A stretch of DNA of 26,090 nt. It comes from an uncultured Rhodanobacteraceae bacterium (lineage in GTDB: Bacteria > Pseudomonadota > Gammaproteobacteria > Xanthomonadales > SZUA-5). The notes under the pieces are model-generated. The model had not been told where the DNA came from, made no database searches, and was given only the letters and a program-made list of their open reading frames with translations. The translations under genes were made by a program, and so were the position numbers. The stretch spans positions 1 through 26,090 of the forward strand of contig CALEZI010000025.1 of the NCBI GenBank assembly GCA_937928755.1, read 5' to 3'. Position 1 is the first letter of the stretch. The number at the start of each line of letters is the position of its first letter. Positions 1 to 7,727 of this stretch are shown piece by piece.

Positions 1-2
1 GC

Positions 3-33
3 GTCACGTAGCCTGCTGCGCAGGCAACGTGAC
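3..33. repeat. Isolated long hairpin at the left edge
   Basis: Arms GTCACGT (3-9) and ACGTGAC (27-33) enclose, after one A/A mismatch, a second pair GCCTGC (11-16) and GCAGGC (20-25) with a TGC loop. No T-run follows, so it is not a clear intrinsic terminator on the plus strand. It may end an upstream gene lying outside the window or be a lone REP-like element. No convincing gene is seen from here to 252. Confidence 0.5.
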
Positions 34-252
34 CTACTTCCAGATGTTCTTTGCGCGAATAGGCGCACCGACGGGGGCGACCGAAACTTGCGCCCGCTCG
101 ACGGCATCCGCTCGCCCCGGCTTGCATCGGGGCAATCACGTGTCCCCTGCGAAATTTTTCCCAGACGCGCGGAGAACTCAGCCCGACATTGCGCATGAGC
201 TAGGCGAAGGACGTCGATGACCGCGTCCGCAAATTGCCCAAGGAGATTCGCC

Positions 253-1299
253 ATGTCGCGCCACCTGACCCTGATCGCTTCCTCAGTCGCTCTTGCATTC
301 GCCTCGGCCGCATCCGCGCAGCAGGTCGTCTACAGCCACGATTTCGACAGTGCTGCCGGCTGGCCGGACTCCGACGTCAGCGGCGACCTCACCGCCGTCT
401 ACACCGTGGTCGGCAGCGAGTACCTGATCAATCCGCTGAAGAACATGGCCTACGCGCTGGCGCCCGCACCGGCGAGCAGCCCGTCGCCGAACATGGTGGT
501 CGAGAGCGATGTGCGCATGGCCGCCTCGCAGGCGCAGTCGCGCGCCGGCATCGCCTGTCGCGTGGGTCGGGATGGCAGTTTTTATGCCTTCAACATCATT
601 GCGAGCGGTGGCTACGAGATCGTGCGCGTGCGCGGCAGCGATGCCGATGTGCTGGCCCAGGGCGCGATCGATTTCGATCCCTACGACGGCGCGCGCCTCA
701 AGGCCGTATGCAGCGGCGCCCAGTTGAGCTTCTATGCCAACGGCAACTTGCTCGACGAAGCCAGCGACAGCGAAATCGGCGCCGCCGGCGGCGCCGGACT
801 GTTGTCGGTGTCGCCGGTAGTCGCGGCCACCAATGCGGCTTTCGACAATTTCTCGATTGCCAGCCTGGGTGGCGCATCGGTGTCGAACGTGACCTCGAGC
901 ACGCGGCCGTCCGCGCCTCCGGCGATGGACGCCGGCGATGGCGGCGGCGACGGTGGCGGCAGTTACGGCGGCGACCTGCCGCTGATCGAGGAGATGGCGC
1001 TGTACGCCGACGACGGCGCCGGCAAGCCCGGCAGCAAGCGCTCGCTGTTCGACACCGGTCGCCAGCGCGTGTACCTGGTGATGGACATGGATATCCCGGT
1101 CCCGGCGAACTTCCGCGCGCAGTGGATTGCCGTGCGCGGCAGCGAAGAAAGCACCGTGCTCAACGGCAAGTACGATAGCCCCGGAAACAACCGTCGTGTC
1201 TGGTTGTACGCCGATCGCGACTGGACCGCCGGCCTGTATCGCGTCGACGTCTACGCCAACGGCCATTTGCTCGACCAGCGCGAGTTCTCGGTTTATTGA
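253..1299 (+). CDS. Secreted protein of unknown function with LamG/DUF1080-like N-terminal half
   Basis: A 348-residue protein. The ATG at 253 is chosen because AGGAG (241-245) stands 7 nt upstream and a clean Sec signal peptide follows at once (residues 1-23, ending ASAASA before QQ). An in-frame ATG at 217 would bury the signal. Residues 25-205 read like a concanavalin-type jelly roll: an FDSAAGW opening, GIACRVGRDGSFYAF near 99-113, and a final AFDNFSI strand. This resembles domains found beside 3-keto-glycoside hydrolases and extracellular sensors, but no catalytic residues can be named. A Gly/Asp-rich linker (about 226-241) joins a second all-beta domain (about 243-348) ending REFSVY. 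It is probably periplasmic or exported and stands alone, with a permease converging from the other side. No function can be assigned. Confidence 0.8.
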   Translation: MSRHLTLIASSVALAFASAASAQQVVYSHDFDSAAGWPDSDVSGDLTAVYTVVGSEYLINPLKNMAYALAPAPASSPSPNMVVESDVRMAASQAQSRAGIACRVGRDGSFYAFNIIASGGYEIVRVRGSDADVLAQGAIDFDPYDGARLKAVCSGAQLSFYANGNLLDEASDSEIGAAGGAGLLSVSPVVAATNAAFDNFSIASLGGASVSNVTSSTRPSAPPAMDAGDGGGDGGGSYGGDLPLIEEMALYADDGAGKPGSKRSLFDTGRQRVYLVMDMDIPVPANFRAQWIAVRGSEESTVLNGKYDSPGNNRRVWLYADRDWTAGLYRVDVYANGHLLDQREFSVY

Positions 1300-1302
1300 G
1301 GC

Positions 1303-1372
1303 GGTTGCCGGTTGCCGGTTGCCGGTTGCCGGTGGCCGGTGGCCGGTTGTTGGTCGTCGGTTGTTGGTCGTT
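1303..1372 (+). repeat. Heptanucleotide tandem tract (10 units of 7 bp)
   Basis: Ten consecutive 7-mers start 4 nt after the stop codon of the preceding gene: GGTTGCC four times, GGTGGCC twice, then GGTTGTT, GGTCGTC, GGTTGTT and GGTCGTT. The register is exact across 70 bp and decays to the right. It opens a 325-bp gene-free stretch (1300-1624) between convergent genes; the rest of that stretch is the palindrome array at 1409-1586. Confidence 0.85.
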
Positions 1373-1408
1373 GGAGGGCGGCGCGCCTGCGCCGCCGCTT
1401 CCGCTTCG

Positions 1409-1586
1409 GTGGGTCCAGACTTGTCTGGACGCCGTTGCTCGGGAGGGGCCACCTCTGCTTCGGTGGTTCCAGACGTGTCTGGACGCTGTTGCCCGGCGGG
1501 AGCCGCCTTTGCTTTGGTGGGTCCAGACTTGTCTGGACGCTGTTGCTTCTGGTCGCGGGAAAGCGTCCAGACAATTCTGGACCCAC
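1409..1586 (+). repeat. Palindrome array A: three direct REP-like hairpins plus one inverted, 54-bp period
   Basis: Each unit is a GTGG head followed by GTCCAGAC, a 2-nt centre, then GTCTGGAC. Palindromes lie at 1413-1430 and 1521-1538 (perfect) and at 1467-1484 (TTCCAGAC with a GT centre). They are spaced exactly 54 bp. A fourth copy at 1565-1582 is reversed: its centre is AA, its head reads CCAC at 1583-1586, and one arm base is mismatched. The array lies between two convergent stop codons, a usual place for REP sequences, where hairpins can protect or end transcripts. Confidence 0.9.
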
Positions 1587-1624
1587 AAGAGCTGGAACTC
1601 TGCGGGCCTTTCCCGATCCCCGAG

Positions 1625-3022
1625 CTACACCCACCCCGTCAGGTAATACGTCGCGATGATCACGAACACCGCCAGCGTCTTGATGATGGTGATCGCAAAA
1701 ATGTTCTTGTAGGACTGCCGGTGGGTCAATCCGGTCACTGCCAGCAGCGTGATCACCGCGCCATTGTGAGGCAGCGTGTCCATGCCGCCCGACGCCATCG
1801 AGGCGACGCGGTGCAGCACTTCCATCGGGATGCCGACCGCATTCGCGTTGGCGATGAAGGTCTCGCTCATTGCCGCCAGCGCGATGCTCATGCCGCCCGA
1901 TGCGGATCCGGTGATGCCGGCCAGCGAGGTGACGGTGATCGCTTCGTTGACCAATGGGTCGGGAATCGCGCTGAGCGCCTTGGCGACGATCAGGAAGCCT
2001 GGCAGGGCGGCGATCACCGCGCCAAAGCCGTACTCCGACGCCGTGTTCATCGCCGCCAGCATGGCGCCACCGATGGCCTGTTTGCTGCCCTCGGCGAAGC
2101 TCTTGATCACCGGCGTCCACGCGAATGCGAGCACGCAGGCAATGCCGACCAGAAGTGCGCCCTGTACCGCCCAGATGGCGGCCACTTTGGAGACTTCCTG
2201 CACCACCGGGGCAGCGTTGCCCATCACCGTCGGCATGAACTCGTGACTGCTGCCGTAGACCTCGGGAATCCAGATCGTGAACAGCTTGTTGCTGACCCCG
2301 ACCAGCACCAGCGGCAGGATGGCGATCAACGGGTTGGCCAACTGGCCGCCGCTGAACGGCGCCGGTTCGTTGAGCAGGTTGTCGCCGTAGCCCTCGCCGG
2401 CAGTCGCGGCTACGCGGCGCCGCCATTCGAGGTAACTCATGCCGCAGATCAGAATGAAGATCGCGCCGACTACACCCAGGATCGGCGCGGCCCAGGTGTC
2501 GGTGCCGAAGAACGAGGTCGGGATGATGTTCTGGATCTGCGGCGTACCCGGCAGCGCATCCATGGTGAAGGTGAATGCGCCGAGCGCAATGGTGCCCGGA
2601 ATCAATCGCTTGGGGATATTGCTCTGACGGAACAGTTCCGCAGCAAACGGGTAGACCGCGAACACCACGACGAACAACGAAACGCCACCGTAGGTCAGGA
2701 TGGAGCAAACCAGCACGATCGACAGCATCGCCCGTTGTGCGCCGACGACACGTATGGTGGCCGCGACGATCGACTTGCTGAAACCGGAAATCTCGATCAG
2801 CTTGCCGAAAACCGCGCCGAGCAGGAACACCGGGAAGTACAACTTGAGAAAGCCGACCATCTTGTCCATGAACAGGCCGGTGAACATCGGCGCCACCAGT
2901 TCCGGGTCAGTCAGCAGCACCGCGCCCAGCGCAGCCACCGGCGCGAACAGGATCACGCTGTAGCCGCGATAGGCCACCAGCATCAGGAAGATCAGCGCCG
3001 CCAGGACAATCAGCAGGTCCAT
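1625..3022 (-). CDS. GntP-family permease
   Basis: A 465-residue, almost wholly hydrophobic inner-membrane protein with roughly 11-13 predicted helices, the usual size for the GntP (gluconate:H+ symporter) family. Family-like stretches are the N-terminus MDLLIVLAALIFLMLVAYRG, the YGGVSLFVVVFAVYPFA helix (about 120-136), the conserved DALPGTPQIQN loop (about 164-174) and the C-terminal half with SGGMSIALAAMSETF and ASGGMDTLPHNGAVITLL. The substrate cannot be read; relatives move gluconate, other sugar acids, citrate or hydroxybutyrate. The ATG at 3022 is the first start that keeps helix 1 intact, but it has no strong ribosome-binding site. It is monocistronic here and divergent from the channel gene at 3506; the 483 bp between them is filled mainly by array B, so any promoter must lie in or beside those repeats. 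Confidence 0.9.
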   Translation of the reverse strand: MDLLIVLAALIFLMLVAYRGYSVILFAPVAALGAVLLTDPELVAPMFTGLFMDKMVGFLKLYFPVFLLGAVFGKLIEISGFSKSIVAATIRVVGAQRAMLSIVLVCSILTYGGVSLFVVVFAVYPFAAELFRQSNIPKRLIPGTIALGAFTFTMDALPGTPQIQNIIPTSFFGTDTWAAPILGVVGAIFILICGMSYLEWRRRVAATAGEGYGDNLLNEPAPFSGGQLANPLIAILPLVLVGVSNKLFTIWIPEVYGSSHEFMPTVMGNAAPVVQEVSKVAAIWAVQGALLVGIACVLAFAWTPVIKSFAEGSKQAIGGAMLAAMNTASEYGFGAVIAALPGFLIVAKALSAIPDPLVNEAITVTSLAGITGSASGGMSIALAAMSETFIANANAVGIPMEVLHRVASMASGGMDTLPHNGAVITLLAVTGLTHRQSYKNIFAITIIKTLAVFVIIATYYLTGWV

Positions 3023-3105
3023 ATGTCATCGATAGCCAGGATTCCAGACCTGAAGCATCGTCGATCAGGCGGGTAGTCCAACAGCGTACGAAAGGGCAGG
3101 GGGCC

Positions 3106-3420
3106 GTGGGTCCGAACTCGTCTGGATGCTCCTTGCCTTTGCTCATGTAGGTCCAGACTTGTCTGGACGCTCCCTGCCTTGGCTCCTGTAGGTCCAGACT
3201 TGTCTGGTCGCTTCCTGCCTTTGCTCTCGTAGGTCCAGACTCGTCTGGACGCTCCCGGCCTTTGCTCTCGTAGGTCCAGACTTGTCTGGACGCTCCCTGC
3301 ATCTGCTTTCGTAGGTCCAGACTTGTCTGGACGCTTCTCGCCTTTGCTCTTGCAGGTCCAGATTTGTCTGGATTCCTCCCCTGTGGCCGACCAGAAGCGT
3401 CCAGACAAGTCTGGACCCAC
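3106..3420. repeat. Palindrome array B: seven direct REP-like hairpins plus one inverted, exact 41-bp period
   Basis: Palindromes (18 nt, arms GTCCAGAC / GTCTGGAC) start at 3110, 3151, 3192, 3233, 3274, 3315 and 3356, each exactly 41 bp after the last, with heads GTGG (copy 1), GTAG (copies 2-6) and GCAG (copy 7). Copies 2, 5 and 6 are perfect. Copy 1 (GTCCGAAC left arm) and copy 3 (one base) are degenerate. An eighth, perfect copy at 3399-3416 is inverted, with an AA centre and its head as CCAC at 3417-3420. The 23-25 nt between copies are near-identical variants of CGCTCCCTGCCTTTGCTCTC, so they are not CRISPR spacers. The array fills most of the gap (3023-3505) between two divergent start codons. 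Confidence 0.95.
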
Positions 3421-3505
3421 AAAGGCCGACAACCACAGCACCCGCCGCCCCCAACCCACAATGCTAGAGTGCAGCAATAACGCAATATTCACGAGGTAGC
3501 GCCCG

Positions 3506-5416
3506 ATGCCGCATCGCCCCGCAAGCTGGCGTGACCGCCTGCGCTACCGCTTCGAGAACACCCTCGCCCGTGGCACCGTCGCCATCATCGGCTGGCTGGC
3601 GCTGGTCTCGCTCGCCATCGTGCTGATCGCCGCGGTCGTGCTGGCGATCACCGGCATTGGCAGCGACCCGGCCGATCCAAGCTCGAAGCTCGGATTCGTG
3701 GAAGGCGCCTGGCAGAGCCTGATGCACGCGATGGATGCCGGCAACCTCGCTGGCGACAGTGGCTGGGCGTTGCGCATCCTGATGCTCGTGGTGACCATCG
3801 GCGGCATTTTCATCGTCAGCAGCCTGATCGGCACCATCACCGCCGGCCTCGACTCGCGCCTGACCGAGTTGCGCAAGGGTCGCTCGCGTGTGATCGAACA
3901 GGACTTCACGCTGATCGTCGGCTGGTCGAGCAAGATCTACTCGATCATCGGCGAGCTGAAGGCCGCAAACGCCAACCAGAAGAATCCGCGCATCGTCATT
4001 CTCGCCAATCGCGACAAGGTCGAGATGGACGACGACATTCGCGCCAAATTCCCCAATACCGGCAACCTGAAAGTGATCTGCCGCAGTGGCGATCCGCTCG
4101 ATCTGGACGATCTCGCGGTGGTGTCGCCCAACGCGGCGCGCGCGATCATCATTCTGGCGCCGGACGACGAGAATCCCGACATCCACGTGATCAAGTCGGT
4201 ATTGGCGCTGACCAACAATCCGGATCGCCGCAGCGATCCCTTTCATATCGTTGCCGAGATTCGCGACCACCGTAATATCGAGGCAGCCGAACTGGTCGGC
4301 GGCAAGGAAGCGATTTACGTGCGCGGCGACGAGCTGATCGCCCGAGTCACGGCGCAGACCTGCCGCCAGTCCGGCCTCAGCGTGGTCTACACCGAACTGC
4401 TCGACTTCGACGGCGCCGAAATCTACGTCAAACCGGAACCGAAGCTGGCCGGCCAGACTTATCGCGCGATGATCGATGCGTACTCCGATTCCGCGGTCAT
4501 CGGCCTGATGCGCGCCAGCGGCGAAACCCTGATCAACCCGCCGATGGACACCCGCTTCGAAGCGGGCGACAAGGTCATCGCCATCAGCGAGGATGACGAT
4601 ACGCTTGTGCTGTCGGGCGACGATCTGGCGCGTGCCGACGCCAGCGCAGTGCTCGAACCGCCGACGCGCGCGGCGAAACCCGAACGCACGCTGGTGCTCG
4701 GCTGGAACCCGAAGGGCGAATCGATCCTGCGCGAACTCGACAACTACGTCGCAGAGGGCTCCGAAGTTGTCGTCATGTGCAAAAGCGACGGTGTGCGCGA
4801 GAAGTTGCTGCAGTTGTCGAAGTCGATGACCCACCAGCGCCTGCGCTACGCCGAGGGCGACATCGGCAGCCGCGCGATGCTCGATGCTCTGAAGGTGGCG
4901 AGCTACGACCACATCATCCTGCTCAGTTACAGCGACCTGCCGGTGCAGCAGGCTGATGCGCAGACGCTGATCACGCTGCTGCACCTGCGCAACATCGCCG
5001 AACAACAACAAATCGATCTGAGCATCGTCAGCGAGATGATGGACCTGCGCAACCGCACGCTGGCCCAGGTCGCGCGCGCCGACGATTTCATCGTCAGCGA
5101 TCAACTGATCAGCCTGATGATCTCGCAGCTCGCCGAAAACAAGGCGCTCGACCAGGTCCTGAGCGTGCTGTTCAGCGCCGACGGCTCGGAGATCTACATC
5201 CGCCCGATCCAGGACTACATCAAGACCGACCGCATGGTCGATTTCTACACCCTCACCGAAGCCGCCGGTCGCCGCGGCGAGACCGCCATCGGCTACCGCC
5301 AGATGGCTTTCAAGGACGACGCCAGCCGCGGCTTTGGGGTCAAGCTGAATCCGAAGAAGACCGAGAAGATCCGCTTCGGCGTCAGCGACATGATCATCGT
5401 GCTGGCCGAGGACTAG
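3506..5416 (+). CDS. CASTOR/POLLUX-like putative ion channel with RCK/TrkA-N domains
   Basis: A 636-residue membrane protein. After a short basic N-terminus come helix 1 (about 23-50), a re-entrant or pore-like segment (about 63-87, GFVEGAWQSLMHAMDAGNLAGD) and helix 2 (about 88-112, ending SLIGTITAGLDSRLTELRKG). That is the two-helix pore plan of bacterial relatives of plant CASTOR/POLLUX. A cytosolic part with two Rossmann-like regulatory (RCK/TrkA-N) units follows: the first opens TLIVGWSSK (about 135-143), the second TLVLGWNPKGESILREL (about 395-411). The family is thought to conduct cations under ligand control; ion and ligand are unknown here. The ATG at 3506 has GAGG 9 nt upstream. Directly upstream lies array B, directly downstream a 44-bp hairpin array. 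Confidence 0.88.
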   Translation: MPHRPASWRDRLRYRFENTLARGTVAIIGWLALVSLAIVLIAAVVLAITGIGSDPADPSSKLGFVEGAWQSLMHAMDAGNLAGDSGWALRILMLVVTIGGIFIVSSLIGTITAGLDSRLTELRKGRSRVIEQDFTLIVGWSSKIYSIIGELKAANANQKNPRIVILANRDKVEMDDDIRAKFPNTGNLKVICRSGDPLDLDDLAVVSPNAARAIIILAPDDENPDIHVIKSVLALTNNPDRRSDPFHIVAEIRDHRNIEAAELVGGKEAIYVRGDELIARVTAQTCRQSGLSVVYTELLDFDGAEIYVKPEPKLAGQTYRAMIDAYSDSAVIGLMRASGETLINPPMDTRFEAGDKVIAISEDDDTLVLSGDDLARADASAVLEPPTRAAKPERTLVLGWNPKGESILRELDNYVAEGSEVVVMCKSDGVREKLLQLSKSMTHQRLRYAEGDIGSRAMLDALKVASYDHIILLSYSDLPVQQADAQTLITLLHLRNIAEQQQIDLSIVSEMMDLRNRTLAQVARADDFIVSDQLISLMISQLAENKALDQVLSVLFSADGSEIYIRPIQDYIKTDRMVDFYTLTEAAGRRGETAIGYRQMAFKDDASRGFGVKLNPKKTEKIRFGVSDMIIVLAED

Positions 5417-5436
5417 CCCGCATTCCTCACCTGGGC

Positions 5437-5574
5437 GCACGTCGCGACCGTGAGCTACTCCGCCGTAGGAGCGACGTGCACGTCGCGACCGTCAGCCACG
5501 GAGCTGTTGTACGAGCGACGTGCACGTCGCGACCGTCAGCCACGGAGCTGTTGTACGAGCGACGTGCACGTCGC
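5437..5574 (+). repeat. GTAG-headed hairpin array, about 3.3 units of 44 bp
   Basis: The core is a perfect 16-bp palindrome, GCGACGTGCACGTCGC, at 5471-5486, 5515-5530 and 5559-5574 (spacing 44 and 44). A right half-copy ends at 5445. Copy 1 keeps the full head (GTAGGA, 5465-5470); copies 2 and 3 read GTACGA. Each core is followed by GACCGT and an identical tail CAGCCACGGAGCTGTT between copies. It starts 20 bp after the channel gene and may act as a transcript-end hairpin. A covariant single copy lies at 22917-22947. Confidence 0.9.
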
Positions 5575-5777
5575 GACCGTCCGGGTATTCGCGTCGACCA
5601 GGGTCCGCCGTGGCCGAGTGCTGATACGCGAGATGCCCGGCGCTCTTTCGCGTGCGCACAAAGGCCGCGGCCGCCGGCGCGAACATGCTTCAGGCACGAT
5701 CCAGCACCACGCCCGCCGCATCCGCGCGACCATGAACCCGCGCTGCGCGGCCACTGACCGATGATCGCTCGACCCCA
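5575..5777. other. Gene-free stretch before the tRNA promoter
   Basis: About 200 bp between the hairpin array and the tRNA promoter. Open frames here are short, overlapping on both strands and lack ribosome-binding sites. Nothing recognisable is seen. Confidence 0.5.
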
Positions 5778-5806
5778 TTGACAGAAATCCGGTCCCTGTC
5801 TAATCT
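5778..5806 (+). promoter_or_regulatory. Sigma-70-type promoter of tRNA-Leu
   Basis: A consensus -35 box TTGACA (5778-5783), a 17-nt spacer, and a -10-like TAATCT (5801-5806). This predicts a transcription start near 5813, about 30 nt before the mature tRNA. Confidence 0.75.
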
Positions 5807-5841
5807 GCGCGGCTCACGGTTCGAGCCTATCGCGTCGTGAA

Positions 5842-5928
<87 letters not shown>

Positions 5929-5971
5929 ATTGAACATCCGGACGGGTCCAAGACGTCCGGCGCAACACCAG

Positions 5972-5995
5972 AAACCCCGCTTCGGCGGGGTTTTT
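5972..5995 (+). terminator. Rho-independent terminator of tRNA-Leu
   Basis: Stem CCCCGC (5975-5980), loop TTCG, stem GCGGGG (5985-5990), extended by AAA/TTT pairing and followed by TTTTT (5991-5995). A textbook GC stem with U-run 43 nt after the tRNA. Nothing else is recognised up to the antitoxin at 6210. Confidence 0.92.
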
Positions 5996-6209
5996 GCGTT
6001 ATCGGGGGTGCGATGGCATCCGATCGCAGATGGGGCAACTTTGGAGGTACATTCCGCGACGGACTTCGATCACGCCGGTTGCTCAGTCAGTGTGCTCCTT
6101 CGGTGAAAGCACGGCCGCCGCTACCGGTGCAGGTTTTCAGCGCCGGCTACTTGCCCTGTCGATCCGCCGCGATTAATCTTGGCAAAGATTGCCAATAGGG
6201 GGGGTCTCC

Positions 6210-6512
6210 ATGACCACCACGATGAACGTGTCGCTTCCCGAGCCGCTGAAGGATTTTGTCGATGAGCAGGTCAAGCGCGGCGGATACAGCAGCACCTCGG
6301 ATTACGTTCGCCAGTTGATTCGCGAGCACCGCGCGCGTGTGAGCGCCGACGAGATTCGCCAGCGCATCGCGCAAGGAGTTGCGGCCGAGGTCCAGCCGGC
6401 GACCGGCCGGCCGAAGTCTTGGGCCGACTTTTTCGCAAAGGCGCCGCCGGTGAGTGATGACTTCCTCGCCGAGCGCATTGATCCACCGCCGCAGGATCGG
6501 GCGCTCTTCTGA
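6210..6512 (+). CDS. Antitoxin with ParD-type RHH head and VapB-type tail
   Basis: A 100-residue protein, ATG at 6210 behind a G-rich ribosome-binding site (6198-6204). A TTG at 6189 is possible but less likely. Residues 4-45 match ParD ribbon-helix-helix DNA-binding domains: MNVSLPEPLKDFVDEQVKRG, then YSSTSDYVRQLIREH. The C-terminal 30 residues do not look like ParD. They carry the pattern of VapB tails that wrap the PIN toxin: W71, F74-F75, V81-S82, D84-F85, R89, P94, Q95, R97, F100. The head probably represses the promoter and the tail neutralises the partner. The stop overlaps the toxin ATG by 1 nt (TGATG), so translation is coupled. Reading it as a ParD-VapB hybrid is inference from motifs. 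Confidence 0.85.
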   Translation: MTTTMNVSLPEPLKDFVDEQVKRGGYSSTSDYVRQLIREHRARVSADEIRQRIAQGVAAEVQPATGRPKSWADFFAKAPPVSDDFLAERIDPPPQDRALF

Positions 6513-6916
6513 TGGCACTGTATCTGCTCGACACGGACATCAGTTCCTATTTGATCCGCAAGCGGCCGGTCGCAGTGCTGGCGCGCATGGACGCGGTGCC
6601 GCTGAGTCAGCAAGTGATTTCGGTGGTGACCTACGCCGAGATCATGTTCGGCCTGCATCGAAATCCCTCCGTCAACAACGAGCGAGCTGCGGCGCTGTTT
6701 TTCGGCACCGTCGGCGCCGTACTGGACTGGAACCGCGCTGCGGCGGATGCCTATGCCGTGTTGCGCTCGACGCTGGAATCCTTGGGACGGCCGATCGGCA
6801 GCATGGACACACTGATCGCGGCCCACGCGCTCAGCCTGGGCGCCATTCTGGTCACCAACAACGTCCGGCATTTCAACCACGTTCCCAACCTCGAAATCGA
6901 GAACTGGGCCGCATGA
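6512..6916 (+). CDS. PIN-domain ribonuclease toxin, VapC type
   Basis: A 134-residue protein of typical VapC length. PIN-domain acidic residues are visible: D7 in LLDTDISSYLIRK, E43 in VVTYAEIMFGL, D99 in SMDTLIAAHA. The closing TNNVRHFNHVPNLEIENW motif follows, with N116/N117 where many homologues have N or D. Such toxins cut tRNA or rRNA when the antitoxin is degraded. It starts inside the stop of the antitoxin gene at 6210, forming a two-gene operon. It is clearly VapC-like, not ParE-like, although the antitoxin head is ParD-like. Confidence 0.93.
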   Translation: MALYLLDTDISSYLIRKRPVAVLARMDAVPLSQQVISVVTYAEIMFGLHRNPSVNNERAAALFFGTVGAVLDWNRAAADAYAVLRSTLESLGRPIGSMDTLIAAHALSLGAILVTNNVRHFNHVPNLEIENWAA

Positions 6917-7034
6917 CGTGAGCAAGACGGCGCCCGCGCGCCAAGGACGCAACGCCCGTAGCGACCAGTGGCTCGCGGTGTCACCGGCAACTTGCGCCGC
7001 CGTCGACTTCGTACGACCCATTTGAAAACTCGAA

Positions 7035-7277
7035 TCAGTTTGGCTTTGTCGTCAATTCACGGACCAATTTATGCACGCCTGCCATTGCTTCCTCTCTGGA
7101 ATCAAAGCTCCCCTGGTAGATCGAGCGAGGACCGAGCCTGACGCCATCAGGCAATGAAACGAAGACGTCATCAACAACGTATTGCTTGCCACTGAAACGA
7201 TTGAGTGTAGCCGTCCAACGATACCCGTCGAGCACACCGGTGATAGTTTCAGATTCTGGTTTTGGTTTCTCGTTCAT
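7035..7277 (-). CDS. Small protein of unknown function
   Basis: An 80-residue protein from the ATG at 7277, preceded by AAGGGA about 8 nt upstream. The frame is open further but has no better start. The N-terminus is polar and charged, followed by a probable beta-rich part (GYRWTATLNRFSGKQYVVDD) and a helical end (REEAMAGVHKLVRELTTK). No signal peptide or membrane segment. Not recognised. It is the last minus-strand gene of the accessory block, 450 bp beyond the HEPN-like gene. Confidence 0.6.
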   Translation of the reverse strand: MNEKPKPESETITGVLDGYRWTATLNRFSGKQYVVDDVFVSLPDGVRLGPRSIYQGSFDSREEAMAGVHKLVRELTTKPN

Positions 7278-7727
7278 GAGCGTTCCCTTCAGAAGTATCT
7301 GTGTTTGAGGATCTTGCAGCGATAGTGACGCGGGTTCAATCCGATGCAAGTTGCTCGCCGATGGTGGAATCCCTGTCATCGACATTGGTGCTCCGATTTG
7401 GCCTTGCGCGACAGGGGTTCCACCCGATGTCTGTCTTCGGGTCGGACATGCTGCCTGGAATGACAGTCCTCAAGGAGCAGGAGCCGTAGTGTCATTGAGT
7501 GAGCCGAACCACTTCGTACCTTGCAAGCAAAACCGCCGCGCGAGGTTGTCCCAGATAACAAACTGCCGCACAAGTTATTGAATTATATTGAAACTTCTGT
7601 CTTTCGACAGGTTGTTATCCAAGTCCTCGGAAAACAAATCGATTCCCTGCGAATCCTGGCCGTCGGCTTCCGGTAGACGATGTTGCGCTCGCCTCGGGCT
7701 GGGACGGTGACCAGCTGGCCTCCGTCG
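7278..7727. other. 450-bp gene-free stretch with one inverted repeat
   Basis: No supported gene. An imperfect inverted repeat, GGAATCCCTGTC (7366-7377) with GACAGGGGTTCC (7410-7421), pairs at 11 of 12 positions around a 32-nt loop. The part near 7560-7620 is clearly richer in A and T than the flanks, which fits acquired DNA. Short frames on both strands have no ribosome-binding site or recognisable motif. Confidence 0.5.

Noticed and set aside
29..220. Short plus-strand frame at the left edge
   Set aside because: No ribosome-binding site, no recognisable features, and it ends just before a well-supported start region.
3106..3420. CRISPR array
   Set aside because: The period is regular, but the segments between palindromes are near-identical to one another rather than unique spacers, and no cas genes are present.
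3010..3492. Repetitive minus-strand proteins across array B
   Set aside because: The open frames arise only because the 41-bp repeat lacks stops; there is no ribosome-binding site or recognisable fold.
3464..5440. Long minus-strand frame opposite the ion channel gene
   Set aside because: Antisense shadow of a well-supported gene; composition is dominated by reversed codons. Similar shadows lie opposite hsdM, hsdR, the oxidoreductase and the cyclase.
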